A DNA stretch of 64,000 nucleotides from Mesotoga sp. UBA6090. GTDB taxonomy: Bacteria > Thermotogota > Thermotogae > Petrotogales > Kosmotogaceae. A program made the translations under genes and the position numbers. Below, one piece after another: positions 17,669 through 26,600 of the stretch (position 1 is its first letter; the number at the start of each line of letters is the position of its first letter). The notes under the pieces were generated by a model. It was not told where the DNA came from, ran no database searches, and was given only the letters and a program-made list of their open reading frames with translations. Location of the stretch: positions 1-64,000 of the forward strand of contig NZ_DIXC01000014.1 in assembly GCF_002435945.1 (NCBI RefSeq), given 5' to 3'.

Positions 17669-17721
17669 TAAAATACTAAGTCTTATGCACAACATTCAGA
17701 GGAAGACGGTGGGGTTCGTTT

Positions 17722-19047
17722 GTGAAGAAGAAGAGAAGTTATGTTTGTGATGTTTGCGGCTATGAGTCGCCCGCTTGGTTTGGACGATGTCCTTCCTGCA
17801 ACGAATGGAATACTGCAATCGCTTTTCTAACTGAAAGAGATCAGGAGGACAGCTCCTCCGCTGCTGGATTTGAGGCAAAGCCTCTTTCAGAAATAGACGG
17901 CGATGAATCTCCGCGAATGGATACTCGAATTGAAGAACTGAATAGATCCCTCGGTGGAGGAATTGTTCCAGGGAGTGCAATTCTAGTAAGTGGAGAGCCC
18001 GGAATAGGAAAATCAACTCTCATGCTCCAGCTCTCCGACCTAATCGCAGGAGAAAAGCCAGTCCTGTATATATCTGGAGAAGAATCTGTTCGTCAACTGA
18101 GATTGAGAGCTGAAAGACTTCGTCTCTCGAACAAGGAGCGAATAGAAGTTGTTTCGGCTAATGAGATAGACTCCTTGAAGGTTTCGGGAATTGACAAATA
18201 CGGCATGGTCGTGGTCGATTCTTTGCAAACGATAAGAATGTCCAGCGTACCTTCCTTACCAGGCTCTGTCGTACAGGTGAGAGAATGTTCAAATATGCTC
18301 GTCTCTTTGGCTAAATCATCCGACATTCCGTTTCTAATGGTATCTCATATAACCAAGGGGGGGCAAATTGCAGGACCGAAGCTCGTTGAACATCTTGTCG
18401 ATACAGTACTGTACTTTGAATCGAGTAAAACGGGATACAGGTTCTTGAGAACTGTGAAAAACCGATTTGGCCCCTCGGATGAGATTGCAGTCTTTGAAAT
18501 GACCTCGGAAGGGTTGCGTGAGGTTTCCGACATTAGTAGTCTTTTTGTAGAAGACTATACAAGCGCGCCCGGTAATGTGGTCTCAGTAATCTATGAAGGT
18601 TCCAGGGCTTTTCTAATAGAAGTTCAGGCGTTGGTTTCTAAACCGGTTTATGGAACTCCCAGGCGACTTGCGTCTGGAGTGCCTCTTGAAAGACTTCTCC
18701 TCGTTACCGCGGTACTGACGAAGAGAGCAGGTATCCCTCTCGACAGTCTGGATCTTTATCTGAACGTTGCAGGAGGACTCCAAATAGAGGACACTGGCGT
18801 TGACCTGGCTATTGCCGCCGCTTTGGTGTCTTCTTATACGGACACTTCACTACCTGAAGGCGTAGCCTTTTTTGGTGAGATTGGACTGGATGGAACTGTG
18901 CGTTCCGTTTCTTCGACAGAGAAAAGAGTCGAAAGGGCAAAAAAATCCTCTTTCTCAAGAATAGCTGCGCCAGAGGGAAGAAATGGTATAAAAGATGTGA
19001 AACAACTACTGAAAATCATCGGAGGTATGAAGAGTGGAAAGGAGTGA
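17722..19047 (+). CDS. radA: DNA repair protein RadA
   Basis: 441 residues: N-terminal four-cysteine zinc finger (Cys9, Cys12, Cys23, Cys26), RecA-like ATPase with Walker A GEPGIGKSTL, the RadA-specific KNRFG motif, and a C-terminal Lon-like domain. RadA promotes branch migration during recombination. The start is GTG 17722. The gene overlaps disA by 14 bases; the radA-disA pairing is widely conserved and couples recombination with c-di-AMP signalling. Confidence 0.95.
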   Translation: MKKKRSYVCDVCGYESPAWFGRCPSCNEWNTAIAFLTERDQEDSSSAAGFEAKPLSEIDGDESPRMDTRIEELNRSLGGGIVPGSAILVSGEPGIGKSTLMLQLSDLIAGEKPVLYISGEESVRQLRLRAERLRLSNKERIEVVSANEIDSLKVSGIDKYGMVVVDSLQTIRMSSVPSLPGSVVQVRECSNMLVSLAKSSDIPFLMVSHITKGGQIAGPKLVEHLVDTVLYFESSKTGYRFLRTVKNRFGPSDEIAVFEMTSEGLREVSDISSLFVEDYTSAPGNVVSVIYEGSRAFLIEVQALVSKPVYGTPRRLASGVPLERLLLVTAVLTKRAGIPLDSLDLYLNVAGGLQIEDTGVDLAIAAALVSSYTDTSLPEGVAFFGEIGLDGTVRSVSSTEKRVERAKKSSFSRIAAPEGRNGIKDVKQLLKIIGGMKSGKE

Positions 19048-20113
19048 ACTCATAGAAAAGATCAAGAAGATTGCCCCGGGAACTCCGCTTCGCCACGCTC
19101 TCGATGATATACAGGATGCAAGCGTGGGAGGTTTAATCTTTTTTGTTGACGATTACAAGAAGTATGGGCAGCTGATGCAGATAGGATTCCTTCTAAATTG
19201 TCAGTTCAATCCCAACAAACTGTATGAGCTTGCCAAGATGGATGGTGCAATTGTTGTGGATGATGATCTTACGACGATAGTTGGAGCGAATGTTCAGTTG
19301 ATTCCGGATCACACTATTCCTACTAATCAGACAGGTATGAGGCACCGAGCCGCTGAGAGAATGGCTAGAGAAACTGGTAGGATGCTGGTCGCTGTATCAA
19401 AGAGACGGAACACAATGACGATCTTCCTTGGAGATTACGTCTATACTTTGAACAGCGTAGAAACTCTTACATCCAAGATCACGCAAACTATCAGAACTGC
19501 GGAGAAGTACAAAGAAGCCTTTATTGAGGCCTTGCAGGGGATAGAATTCATGGAGCGTGCCGGTTCACTCACTCTCTTTGACGTTGTCAAGACTATCCAG
19601 AAGGGATTGATGGTTGTTCTGATATGTGAGGAGGCAGATTTCACGATTGCCGAACTGGGTAACCATGGCAGATTTCCCGCAATGCAACTTGCAGAGATTC
19701 TAGTGAATGTTAATGAAGAAATAGAGAATCTCATTCTGGATTTCAGTGAGGAGTTAGTTGATCAAGATAGTCTCGAAGGGGTCTTTGAAGAGATGAAGAG
19801 CCTCAGCGAGAAGGAAATAAGCAGCTTTGGAGTAATACTGAGACACATGGGATATGAGATAAATACTGCTTCTCAAGCAGTTGAGTACTTTATTCGATCT
19901 AGAGGAATTCGTTTTGCCAGGCACATCCCTAGAATCCCTCTACAGGTTGCCATAAACTTGGGGAAGGAGTTTGGCACCTTCTCGAATCTTCTTGAGAGTA
20001 CTGAGGATGAGCTTAAGGACGTCGACGGAATCGGCGAAAAGCGGGCCTCGGCAATAAGACACGCAATCGATGTCTATAAGAAATCCGGTGAAATCACAAT
20101 TCCAGGTTTCTAA
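19034..20113 (+). CDS. disA: DNA integrity scanning protein DisA, diadenylate cyclase
   Basis: 359 residues. The N-terminal DAC domain has the catalytic DGA (70-72) and RHR (103-105) motifs; a linker helix region and a C-terminal helix-hairpin-helix (DVDGIGEKRASAIRHAI) bind branched DNA. It makes cyclic di-AMP from ATP while scanning DNA. GTG 19034 is preceded by the SD inside the end of radA. Its last 20 bases overlap the end of a minus-strand gene. Confidence 0.96.
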   Translation: MERSELIEKIKKIAPGTPLRHALDDIQDASVGGLIFFVDDYKKYGQLMQIGFLLNCQFNPNKLYELAKMDGAIVVDDDLTTIVGANVQLIPDHTIPTNQTGMRHRAAERMARETGRMLVAVSKRRNTMTIFLGDYVYTLNSVETLTSKITQTIRTAEKYKEAFIEALQGIEFMERAGSLTLFDVVKTIQKGLMVVLICEEADFTIAELGNHGRFPAMQLAEILVNVNEEIENLILDFSEELVDQDSLEGVFEEMKSLSEKEISSFGVILRHMGYEINTASQAVEYFIRSRGIRFARHIPRIPLQVAINLGKEFGTFSNLLESTEDELKDVDGIGEKRASAIRHAIDVYKKSGEITIPGF

Positions 20114-21380
20114 GCTCCTTTATCAGATCCCTAAGTTCTTTCCTGGATATTCTCTGCGGGACTCCTTTATCCATGATCAATTCCCCCGAGTTCCAGACTT
20201 TCTCGAAATTCGTGTCAAACGAGGACTTGAGAATCAATTGAAGCGTTGTCGGCAGGCGAGTGTCAAATTTCTCGAGATCCAGGGACGACTTGGACAGAAT
20301 GAGATCGGCCGAGCAACCTTCTTTTAGTACTCCGGTTCGCTTTCCGAATAGTCTTTGAAACAACTTGTAGTTGCTGTCAAAAAGCGTTTTCCTTATCTCA
20401 TAGTCGATAACGGAATTCTCAAAGTTCCTGCCGTAACGTTCAGTGAGAAGAACTTCTTTAGCCTCGCCCAACATATCCGATCCTACAAATCCAGTTCCGA
20501 TACAGACCTGCATCCCTCTTCCGAGGAGGTCTGCTATGTTTGGCTTGAAAGTTCCCGCGTACATTTCGGATCTTAAGGATTTCGTGACAAAGATTCTCCT
20601 TGAAGAGATTATGTCCATATCGGTTTCGCTCAGGTTCCCACCGTAAATGACTCCACATTCAGGGACGAGTATCCCGTTTTTCAGCAGTCTTTCGACAAGG
20701 CTTTCTCCCCATCTTAAAAGGCAAATCTCATTATCCTGCTTCATATCGAAAATGAAGAGGTTCAAGTTCATCCCTTTTTCATAGAGACTTCTGAGTTTGA
20801 AAAGAGCTTCTTCGTCGTAGGTGGCAAGTCCACTTACATAAACAATGGGACAGAAAGAAGAGTCACGAGAGACATTTTCCCAGCGTTCAGCTACTTCATC
20901 TATTGTCTCATCAGTCAAGACCGGCCCGACAGCGAGATAAACACCATACTTTTGTGAAAGCTGTCTATAGAACTCCGGGTCGATATCGGGGTGATCAATG
21001 ACCGGACCACTGATTGCGACTGAACCACTTCTTATTGCCTTCAATATGGCTACCTCTGCAGAAAGTCTGACAAGAGAAGAATTAACCTCACTCGTGCCTG
21101 ATTCAAGCAGACTGCTGAAAAAATTCCTTCCTGCTTGAGCATCTTTCAGAAGTCTTAAGGGGTAAGAAGAAATACTTGAATACACACTGTAATGAGCATT
21201 GAAAATTGAAGGCAGAAGGATGCCTTTTTCGCCGTCAATTATCTCTTCATCCTCTTGAATGCTGTACTCTCTCCTCGGTCCGACGAAAGTAATCTCCCCA
21301 TTCTCAAATCTGACCAGTGCATCATCCACAAGAGGGTTCTTTAGATCATTTGTGAATGCCAAAACGTTGGTTACGATCAT
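20094..21380 (-). CDS. degenerate amidohydrolase-superfamily protein
   Basis: 428 residues with the amidohydrolase layout: N-terminal beta domain containing GEITFVGPRREYS, a central TIM-barrel-like region and a C-terminal return to the beta domain (LKEGCSADLILSK). Where active members have HxH the sequence is NAHYSV. The later barrel His and the GTD-type aspartate are also altered (IYGGNLSETD; CIGTGFVGSD). Several metal ligands therefore seem absent, so it may be catalytically dead or mechanistically divergent. Its start overlaps the wecG-like stop by four bases, so they form one unit. Confidence 0.7.
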   Translation of the reverse strand: MIVTNVLAFTNDLKNPLVDDALVRFENGEITFVGPRREYSIQEDEEIIDGEKGILLPSIFNAHYSVYSSISSYPLRLLKDAQAGRNFFSSLLESGTSEVNSSLVRLSAEVAILKAIRSGSVAISGPVIDHPDIDPEFYRQLSQKYGVYLAVGPVLTDETIDEVAERWENVSRDSSFCPIVYVSGLATYDEEALFKLRSLYEKGMNLNLFIFDMKQDNEICLLRWGESLVERLLKNGILVPECGVIYGGNLSETDMDIISSRRIFVTKSLRSEMYAGTFKPNIADLLGRGMQVCIGTGFVGSDMLGEAKEVLLTERYGRNFENSVIDYEIRKTLFDSNYKLFQRLFGKRTGVLKEGCSADLILSKSSLDLEKFDTRLPTTLQLILKSSFDTNFEKVWNSGELIMDKGVPQRISRKELRDLIKELRNLEL

Positions 21381-22117
21381 CTGGAACCACCTCTTCTTGA
21401 TTTGAAATAAGATCCGACAACGTAAGTCTCGAAACTCACAAGCTTAGGGATAATTTTGAGACGCTTCTCAGGTTCTTGAACTATCCTGTATAACCATTCA
21501 AGCCCCGCCTTTTGCATCCATAAAGGGGCTCTCTTCAGATCGCCGGAGATAACATCAAAAGATCCCCCGACACCCATCAGAACACTCGCATGAAGTTTAT
21601 CAATGTTTTCCGCAATCCAAATATCTTGTTTAGGAACGCCCATACCGACAAATACAATATCTGCAGATGAAGAATTTATTTCTGAGACGATTGTATCACT
21701 TTCCTCTCGCGTGAAAAAGCCGCTGTGATACCCCGCAATATCGATTAGTGGAAATCTTTGTTTCAGTTTTTCAACGGTCTTTGTTACGATGCCCTCTTTC
21801 GCGCCCAAGAAGAATACCTTTAAACCGGTTTCTGAAGACAGCTCACAGATTTTGAGCATCAGATCAATTCCGGGGACCCTTTCCACTCTCTTTTTCGAAA
21901 TGAGTTTTATTGCTTTTAGGACACCGCTCCCATCTGGCACAACATAATTAACGGTTGCGAGGGCATTCTTGTATTCCAAATTGTGAATGTATTCATATGC
22001 AATCAAAGCATTCAGGGTGAGGACGTGTGATCTTAAGCCCGATTGTGTTCGCTGAATAAGCTCATTGGCTGCAGAAATTAGGTTTCCTTCCTGAAGATCA
22101 AAATCGAGAAATCTCAA
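21377..22117 (-). CDS. WecG/TagA/CpsF family glycosyltransferase
   Basis: About 246 residues of the GT26 family. Typical motifs: ALIAYEYIHN, YVVPDGSGVLKAIKL (the PDG motif), RVPGIDLM, FFLGAKEGIV, VGMGVPKQDIWI and GGSFDVISGDLKRAPLWMQKAGLEW, shown here in part. Members transfer an N-acetylmannosamine-type sugar to a lipid-linked acceptor in surface polysaccharide or teichoic acid synthesis. I place the start at TTG 22117, which follows GGGGGTG; the ATG at 22138 lacks an SD. Confidence 0.88.
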   Translation of the reverse strand: MRFLDFDLQEGNLISAANELIQRTQSGLRSHVLTLNALIAYEYIHNLEYKNALATVNYVVPDGSGVLKAIKLISKKRVERVPGIDLMLKICELSSETGLKVFFLGAKEGIVTKTVEKLKQRFPLIDIAGYHSGFFTREESDTIVSEINSSSADIVFVGMGVPKQDIWIAENIDKLHASVLMGVGGSFDVISGDLKRAPLWMQKAGLEWLYRIVQEPEKRLKIIPKLVSFETYVVGSYFKSRRGGSR

Positions 22118-22166
22118 CCGAACACCCCCACACTTCATTAAAACACAACGAGTGTCGTTTTCAACG

Positions 22167-22191
22167 AAAAGAGGAAGGCTTAGCCTTCCTC
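22167..22191 (-). terminator. terminator of tRNA-Leu
   Basis: Inverted repeat aggaaggct/agccttcct (22172-22190 on the plus strand) directly beyond the tRNA 3' end, followed on the minus strand by TTTTCGTT. Confidence 0.7.
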
Positions 22192-22281
22192 TGGTGCCGA
22201 GGGCGGGAATCGAACCCGCACGGGGCTCTCAACCCCAGCGGATTTTGAGTCCGCCGCGTCTGCCAGTTCCACCACCTCGGC
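22192..22281 (-). tRNA. tRNA-Leu(CAA)
   Basis: A 90-base class II tRNA with a long variable arm. The acceptor stem is gccgagg/cctcggc, the anticodon loop is ctCAAaa within stem gcgga/tccgc, the T loop is GGTTCGATTCC, and CCA is encoded (plus-strand tgg at 22192-22194). Anticodon CAA reads UUG, a codon also used here as a frequent start. Confidence 0.96.
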
Positions 22282-22291
22282 CAGCAATAAA

Positions 22292-22320
22292 ACTTTACCA
22301 TCAATGATTATTGGTGTCAA
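22292..22320 (-). promoter_or_regulatory. promoter of tRNA-Leu
   Basis: Read on the minus strand: TTGACA (22320-22315), 17-base spacer, TAAAGT (22297-22292), then the tRNA 11 bases later. Confidence 0.8.
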
Positions 22321-22376
22321 CGAGTCATGCGAAGGGACACTTCCAAAAGACTCTTCGCCAAGAAACTAGGCCGTCT

Positions 22377-23081
22377 TCATTTCTGATTGAGCAGTTCTTT
22401 CAGAGGGAAGCAGAACTCCGGCATTCCCGAAGCCCAGGGACCGATGTCGTAGGGCTGAAAGCATATGCACAATCTTCCCGCCTTGAGGTAGAAGCACTGA
22501 TCCGTTGTAACTCCGTCGAAGTAATCCAGCCAAAGGTCCTCTCGCTTGTCAATCTCCGATTTTATTAACTCATTTAATGCATCTTCAGCGGCCTTGTTGC
22601 CGAGAACATTGTGTAGAGCCACAAGACGTGACGTGGATAAATCAATATTGTAAGTTCTTCTCGAAGCATTGGGATGTGCTCCGCCCGTGTACTCGCTGAA
22701 GATCATATCAATGGTTAGGATTCCGTCGCTCACATACGCTGAATAGATCACATAAACATTGAAAGCCCTGAAGGGCCATTCAGATGTCTTCGATTCCTCA
22801 AAAGCCTTCCTAGCCATCTCTTCTATTTCACTTCTATACTGAGCGATTTCTGATTCCAGAGTTGTATTCAGATAGTCCTGAAATGGCATATCCTTCAATC
22901 CGTTGATAGAAGGCACCTGAATATTGACGGCGCAGATGCCAGAATCCTCAATTATCTGCTTTCCGAGAACGGAAATCAGGTCTCCTTGGGAAACAAAAAC
23001 CTGCTCAGGAAGATCCTGTGTGAAAGAAAACGCAGTAACAAGAACCAGTAATAGATAGCTTGCAATCAACAATTTACGCAT
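22377..23081 (-). CDS. exported RsiV-like protein (DUF4163/DUF3298 type)
   Basis: 234 residues with a clear signal peptide (MRKLLIASYLLLVLVTAFSF). The mature part fits the DUF4163-DUF3298 arrangement: N-terminal segment with YLNTTLESEIAQY, then IFSEYTGGAHPNAS and the ending FQPYDIGPWASGMPEF, both characteristic of DUF3298. Homologous domains occur in anti-sigma factor RsiV, which binds lysozyme, but no transmembrane or sigma-binding part is present here. The function is unknown. AGGAGG precedes the ATG. Confidence 0.8.
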   Translation of the reverse strand: MRKLLIASYLLLVLVTAFSFTQDLPEQVFVSQGDLISVLGKQIIEDSGICAVNIQVPSINGLKDMPFQDYLNTTLESEIAQYRSEIEEMARKAFEESKTSEWPFRAFNVYVIYSAYVSDGILTIDMIFSEYTGGAHPNASRRTYNIDLSTSRLVALHNVLGNKAAEDALNELIKSEIDKREDLWLDYFDGVTTDQCFYLKAGRLCICFQPYDIGPWASGMPEFCFPLKELLNQK

Positions 23082-23493
23082 ACAATCCCCTCCTCGTAAT
23101 TGCCCATAACCAGAAAATCAGTTATTGTTCAGACGCCCTACAAATGGGGTCGCTCTTAACAAGATGATATCACCGATGTTTGACGTTTGGTTGCGAATAA
23201 AAGCAGTTTCATTCTTAGCATTTGGAAATTCCTTCGCCTCAGACTTTTCTGTTCAGTGAGATTCTGTTAAAGCTTTCATGCCCATCTTCCACTCACCTGA
23301 TGAATAAGCTCTGTCGATTTCTAATCCTCGTACAGAACTATTTCTCAGCAAGATGTCTTCATAATACTTTGATGAAGAATATTGGTACTCGAAAGCTGTC
23401 GGCAAACAGATCTCCTGCTTTGATTCACAAATTAGTCGAAAGTCGGCGAAAAAACTGCATCTCAATGCTATGATTTAGCAGGGGGTGATTGTA
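23082..23493. other. intergenic region, no gene recognised
   Basis: About 400 bases between the divergent exported protein and glpX. Frames are broken and give no recognisable protein. It must hold the promoters of both genes, but I see no convincing -35/-10 pair. Confidence 0.5.
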
Positions 23494-24507
23494 TTGATTC
23501 CGGAAATAACCCTTGATATGGTAAGGGTGACTGAAGCAGCAGCTTTGTTCTCAAGTGTCTATCTGGGGCGAGGTAATAAGGAAGCCGTAGATCAAAGAGC
23601 TGTCGACGCAATGAGGGGGATTCTCGATCTTCTTGAGATGAAAGGAACAATAGTTATTGGCGAAGGAGAAAAGGACCAGGCGCCAATGCTAGCGGCGGGA
23701 GAACATGTAGGCAAATGGAGTGACGACGATCCTGAAGTACTTATAGCAGTCGATCCCGTAGATGGTACGAGACTGGTAGCAAATGGAAGATCAAACGCAT
23801 TAAGTGTCATTGCAGCGACTGAAGGAGGAAAAATCGCTCCTCTTCCTACTTATTATGTGGATAAGCTGGCCGTTGGAAAGGAACTTGCTGGCAACCTTGA
23901 TATAGAAGCAACGCCACGAGAAAATCTTCGTATTGCGGCTGCGATTCTTGGCGTAAATGTATCGGAACTGACTGTCACTATGCTTGACAGAGAGAGAAAT
24001 TACCCCTTGGTTGAGGCAGTCAGAACTGTTGGAGCCAGAATTAGGCTGATAAATGACGGAGATATTGCTGCCGCAATAGCGACTGCTCTGCCAGATGGAG
24101 GAACGGAGATATACATGGGAATAGGAGGATCGCCTGAGGCGGTTCTTGCAGCCTCGGCGCTTCAGTGCATGGGAGGCGAAATTCAGGTGAAATGCTGGCC
24201 GAGGGATGCCGGTGAGATTGAAAAGGTCAGTAATTCGTCTTTTGAACTCAATCGAGTCTACGAGACAAAGGATCTTATCGATGGTGAGGAAGTTGTCTTC
24301 AGCGCAACCGGGATCACTGATGGTTCTTTCTTGAGGGGCGTACGATTTACACATAATCAGGCGATAACCGATTCAATTGCAATGCGCTCTAGTACGAGAA
24401 CGGTTAGAAGAATAAGGGCTTATCATGAGATCGCCTACAAAACAATCACAACTAAATCCGGAGGCGAGGTCTTCATATTCAACAGCTTGCTGGGAAAGAG
24501 GATGTAA
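23494..24507 (+). CDS. glpX: class II fructose-1,6-bisphosphatase (GlpX)
   Basis: About 337 residues hydrolysing fructose 1,6-bisphosphate to fructose 6-phosphate in gluconeogenesis. Metal and substrate motifs are present: GEGEKDQAPML, AVDPVDGTRL and GIGGSPEAVLAA. TTG 23494 is chosen because GGGGGTGA (23481-23488) lies five bases upstream; GTG 23485 is inside that SD. It stands alone, with decayed DNA downstream. Confidence 0.95.
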   Translation: MIPEITLDMVRVTEAAALFSSVYLGRGNKEAVDQRAVDAMRGILDLLEMKGTIVIGEGEKDQAPMLAAGEHVGKWSDDDPEVLIAVDPVDGTRLVANGRSNALSVIAATEGGKIAPLPTYYVDKLAVGKELAGNLDIEATPRENLRIAAAILGVNVSELTVTMLDRERNYPLVEAVRTVGARIRLINDGDIAAAIATALPDGGTEIYMGIGGSPEAVLAASALQCMGGEIQVKCWPRDAGEIEKVSNSSFELNRVYETKDLIDGEEVVFSATGITDGSFLRGVRFTHNQAITDSIAMRSSTRTVRRIRAYHEIAYKTITTKSGGEVFIFNSLLGKRM

Positions 24508-24685
24508 AACAATCCTCTGATTCTGAGACATCAAGCAAGAAAGAGATCTTTTCCTGTTTATCTGTTCAGTCCAGTTCTTGAGGTTCACTTTTGGAAAACA
24601 GGTCGGGCTTCGCGTTGGATTTCGAGCTATCATGAAAGAGAATGGATTTTTGAAGTCAATCTAATGATGCAAGAGGCATTCTTCC

Positions 24686-24838
24686 ATGAGGGTGAAGGAC
24701 ACCAAAAACACCACCTGTCTCGAGGAGGAGTTTTTCCGACGCTCGCCCAAAGAGACGGCGGCATTTCTTGCCCGTTGCTGTCCTATAGTAAGGGCAAATG
24801 ATATTACGCTATTCTTTCTCGAAACACTTGTGGATTGA
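24686..24838 (+). pseudogene. possible N-terminal remnant of a 3-methyladenine DNA glycosylase (MPG type)
   Basis: A 50-codon frame from ATG 24686 includes LEEEFFRRSPKETAAFLAR, resembling the start of AAG/MPG-type glycosylases (an EFF-R-evA-LL pattern). Homology then stops and TGA follows at 24836; no downstream frame restores the VETEAY catalytic region. The match is short, so a chance resemblance or a small unknown gene is possible. Confidence 0.35.
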
Positions 24839-25031
24839 GAGATATTTCTCGCTTGAGAAAATGCCCGAGAAGTCAAGATGAGAGATGACGAGCCTCCGAA
24901 ATAATCTCCTTTGCTTTCTTTTGACACTAAGTTCTCCAGTCGATCAGCCTCCAATTTGATGTATTTGTTCTAGCCTAGCTTTGACAGGAAGCGTTTGATC
25001 TAATCTAATAAACCTTGTAGCGTCCGACCTT

Positions 25032-25084
25032 ACTTTTCGAGTAGTTTTATTTTGATGCAACGTTACCCTTTTCGAGTAGATTAT
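25032..25084 (+). repeat. two direct copies of ttttcgagtag upstream of the amidotransferase
   Basis: An 11-base identical core at 25034-25044 and 25069-25079, with similar flanks (TTAC before, TTATT after), spaced 35 bases start to start. This is about three or more helical turns, as for paired operator sites. They lie 45-90 bases before an extended -10. Confidence 0.5.
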
Positions 25085-25125
25085 TTGTTATGCATATCGC
25101 CGACGAGAATCTGCGGGTCTTGAAG

Positions 25126-25134
25126 TGCTATAAT
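25126..25134 (+). promoter_or_regulatory. extended -10 promoter for the amidotransferase-pro operon
   Basis: TG-C-TATAAT (TG 25126-25127, TATAAT 25129-25134), about 26 bases before the preferred GTG start. No clear -35. Confidence 0.6.
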
Positions 25135-25160
25135 AACCGCAAATGGCGGAGGTAGGTCGT

Positions 25161-25745
25161 GTGATCTGCATTTTGGTTAACGACATTGATTTTGAGACAG
25201 CTTTATCTCCTGTTGAAAGAGCTTTGGAGATGCTAGATGTGAAGTTCAGAACCTGGAAAACCTTTCTGAAGGGATTTCCTGAAGATAAATTCCGTTGCGA
25301 CGGGCTCATCCTAACGGGCGGTTTTTCGATGAGTGAGTATTTTGAAGGAGTTGCACCTTTGTGGGGAGCCGCTTATGTGAAGAGATTTCCTGGTCCCGTT
25401 CTAGGGATTTGTCTGGGAATGCAGATATTGGCCCGGCTTTCTGAGGAATCACTTGTACTATCCAGAGAGCTTGGAGTCTCAAAGATTCGGCTTGATAACT
25501 CATGCGAGCTCTTCTCTGGAATGAAATGCGAAGTGGAAGCATATCAACGACATAACTATGGTCTTCCCTATGTTCCTTACGAGTACGACCAGATTGCGTG
25601 GGGAGACGCAACTTTTATCCAGGGAATCGCCTCTCAGGACGGAACAAGATTTGGTGTTCAGTTTCACCCTGAAGAAACCGCACTTGGCTCAGAGGAGGAG
25701 TTGATAGGGATTTTTTCCAACTTTTCCAGAATTGTTTGTTCTTAA
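25161..25745 (+). CDS. class I glutamine amidotransferase-like protein
   Basis: About 194 residues with the GATase fold: oxyanion region ILTGGFSMSEYFEG, nucleophile elbow GICLGMQ, and the His-Glu pair in QFHPEE. Similar stand-alone proteins are annotated as GMP synthase-like or gamma-glutamyl hydrolases. Its position directly before proC-proA-proB suggests a link to glutamate or proline supply, but this is inference. GTG 25161 follows GGAGGT at 25148-25153; the ATG 25143 overlaps the promoter side and lacks an SD. Confidence 0.82.
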   Translation: MICILVNDIDFETALSPVERALEMLDVKFRTWKTFLKGFPEDKFRCDGLILTGGFSMSEYFEGVAPLWGAAYVKRFPGPVLGICLGMQILARLSEESLVLSRELGVSKIRLDNSCELFSGMKCEVEAYQRHNYGLPYVPYEYDQIAWGDATFIQGIASQDGTRFGVQFHPEETALGSEEELIGIFSNFSRIVCS

Positions 25746-25769
25746 TGAGGAATGAATGGGGAGGAGAAA

Positions 25770-26600
25770 ATGAAAATAGGAATTATCGGAGTGGGAAACA
25801 TAGGCAGTATTTTTGCAAGCAGACTCCTTGGAGAGCTACGAGATCTCGATAAACTCTACTTGTTAGATAGAAATCAAGAGCGTCTTTCAAACTATTCTTC
25901 AGAAGACGACAGAGTAGAGATTGCTTCGAGTCCGGATGAAGTTCTTTCAAACTGTACTCATGTGATCATTGCTGTTAAACCTCAGGATTGTCTGGAGCTC
26001 TTCTCGGAGATAATTAACGGCAAGAACGCTTGCCCGATTATCATAAGCACAATAACAGGGATAGAGATAAATCTGATTTCTGAAAAGACAGGGTTGAAAA
26101 GGATCGCCCGAATCATGCCGAATGTTCCAAGTGCTATTGGTCGTGGAGTTACGGGTTTTGTCTGCTCAAGTTCGCTAACTGGAAGGGATAAGAGAGATGT
26201 TGAAAGAATTCTTCTCACGATGGGCGAGATTGTCGAGGTCCGTGAAAATGATCTAGCCGCAGTAACTGCTTTGAGCGGCAGTGGACCGGCCTTTGTTTTT
26301 GTCATAGTCGAGTCTCTGATAGACGTAGGTTTGAAGATGGGTCTATCCTACGATGTTGCCAGAGAGCTGATTCTTGGCACTCTGGGAGGTTCTGTTGAGC
26401 TTCTGAAGGTGAAGGGGAATCACCCTGGCGAGTTCCGTCATCTTGTAACCTCTCCAGGAGGGACAACCATCGAGGGAATTTACTCACTGGAAAGAGAGGG
26501 GTTGAGGGGTACCATAATGAAGGCGTTGTTCGACACTTATCTGAGAGCGAAAGAGATAAACTCCGAGCTGGAGGTGACCAATGATAGAACTTCTAGATAA
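25770..26600 (+). CDS. proC: pyrroline-5-carboxylate reductase
   Basis: Last step of proline synthesis, NAD(P)H-dependent. 276 residues: Rossmann GVGNIGSIFAS, AVKPQD, RIMPNVPSAIGRG, and the C-terminal signature with ALSGSGPAFVF and SPGGTTIEGIYSLE. ATG 25770 has GGGGAGGA upstream. It overlaps proA by 20 bases, and the three pro genes form a complete glutamate-to-proline pathway. Confidence 0.95.
   Translation: MKIGIIGVGNIGSIFASRLLGELRDLDKLYLLDRNQERLSNYSSEDDRVEIASSPDEVLSNCTHVIIAVKPQDCLELFSEIINGKNACPIIISTITGIEINLISEKTGLKRIARIMPNVPSAIGRGVTGFVCSSSLTGRDKRDVERILLTMGEIVEVRENDLAAVTALSGSGPAFVFVIVESLIDVGLKMGLSYDVARELILGTLGGSVELLKVKGNHPGEFRHLVTSPGGTTIEGIYSLEREGLRGTIMKALFDTYLRAKEINSELEVTNDRTSR

Larger units (their letters stand above)
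24508..25160. other. decayed intergenic region
   Basis: About 650 bases without an intact gene. It contains a possible remnant of a 3-methyladenine glycosylase (24686-24838), a near-repeated 11-mer pair (25034, 25069) and an extended -10 at 25126. Other frames are closed or shadow-like. Confidence 0.5.

Noticed and set aside
24661..24954. 97-codon minus-strand frame near 24.8 kb
   Set aside because: No SD, no recognisable domain, antisense to the possible glycosylase remnant.
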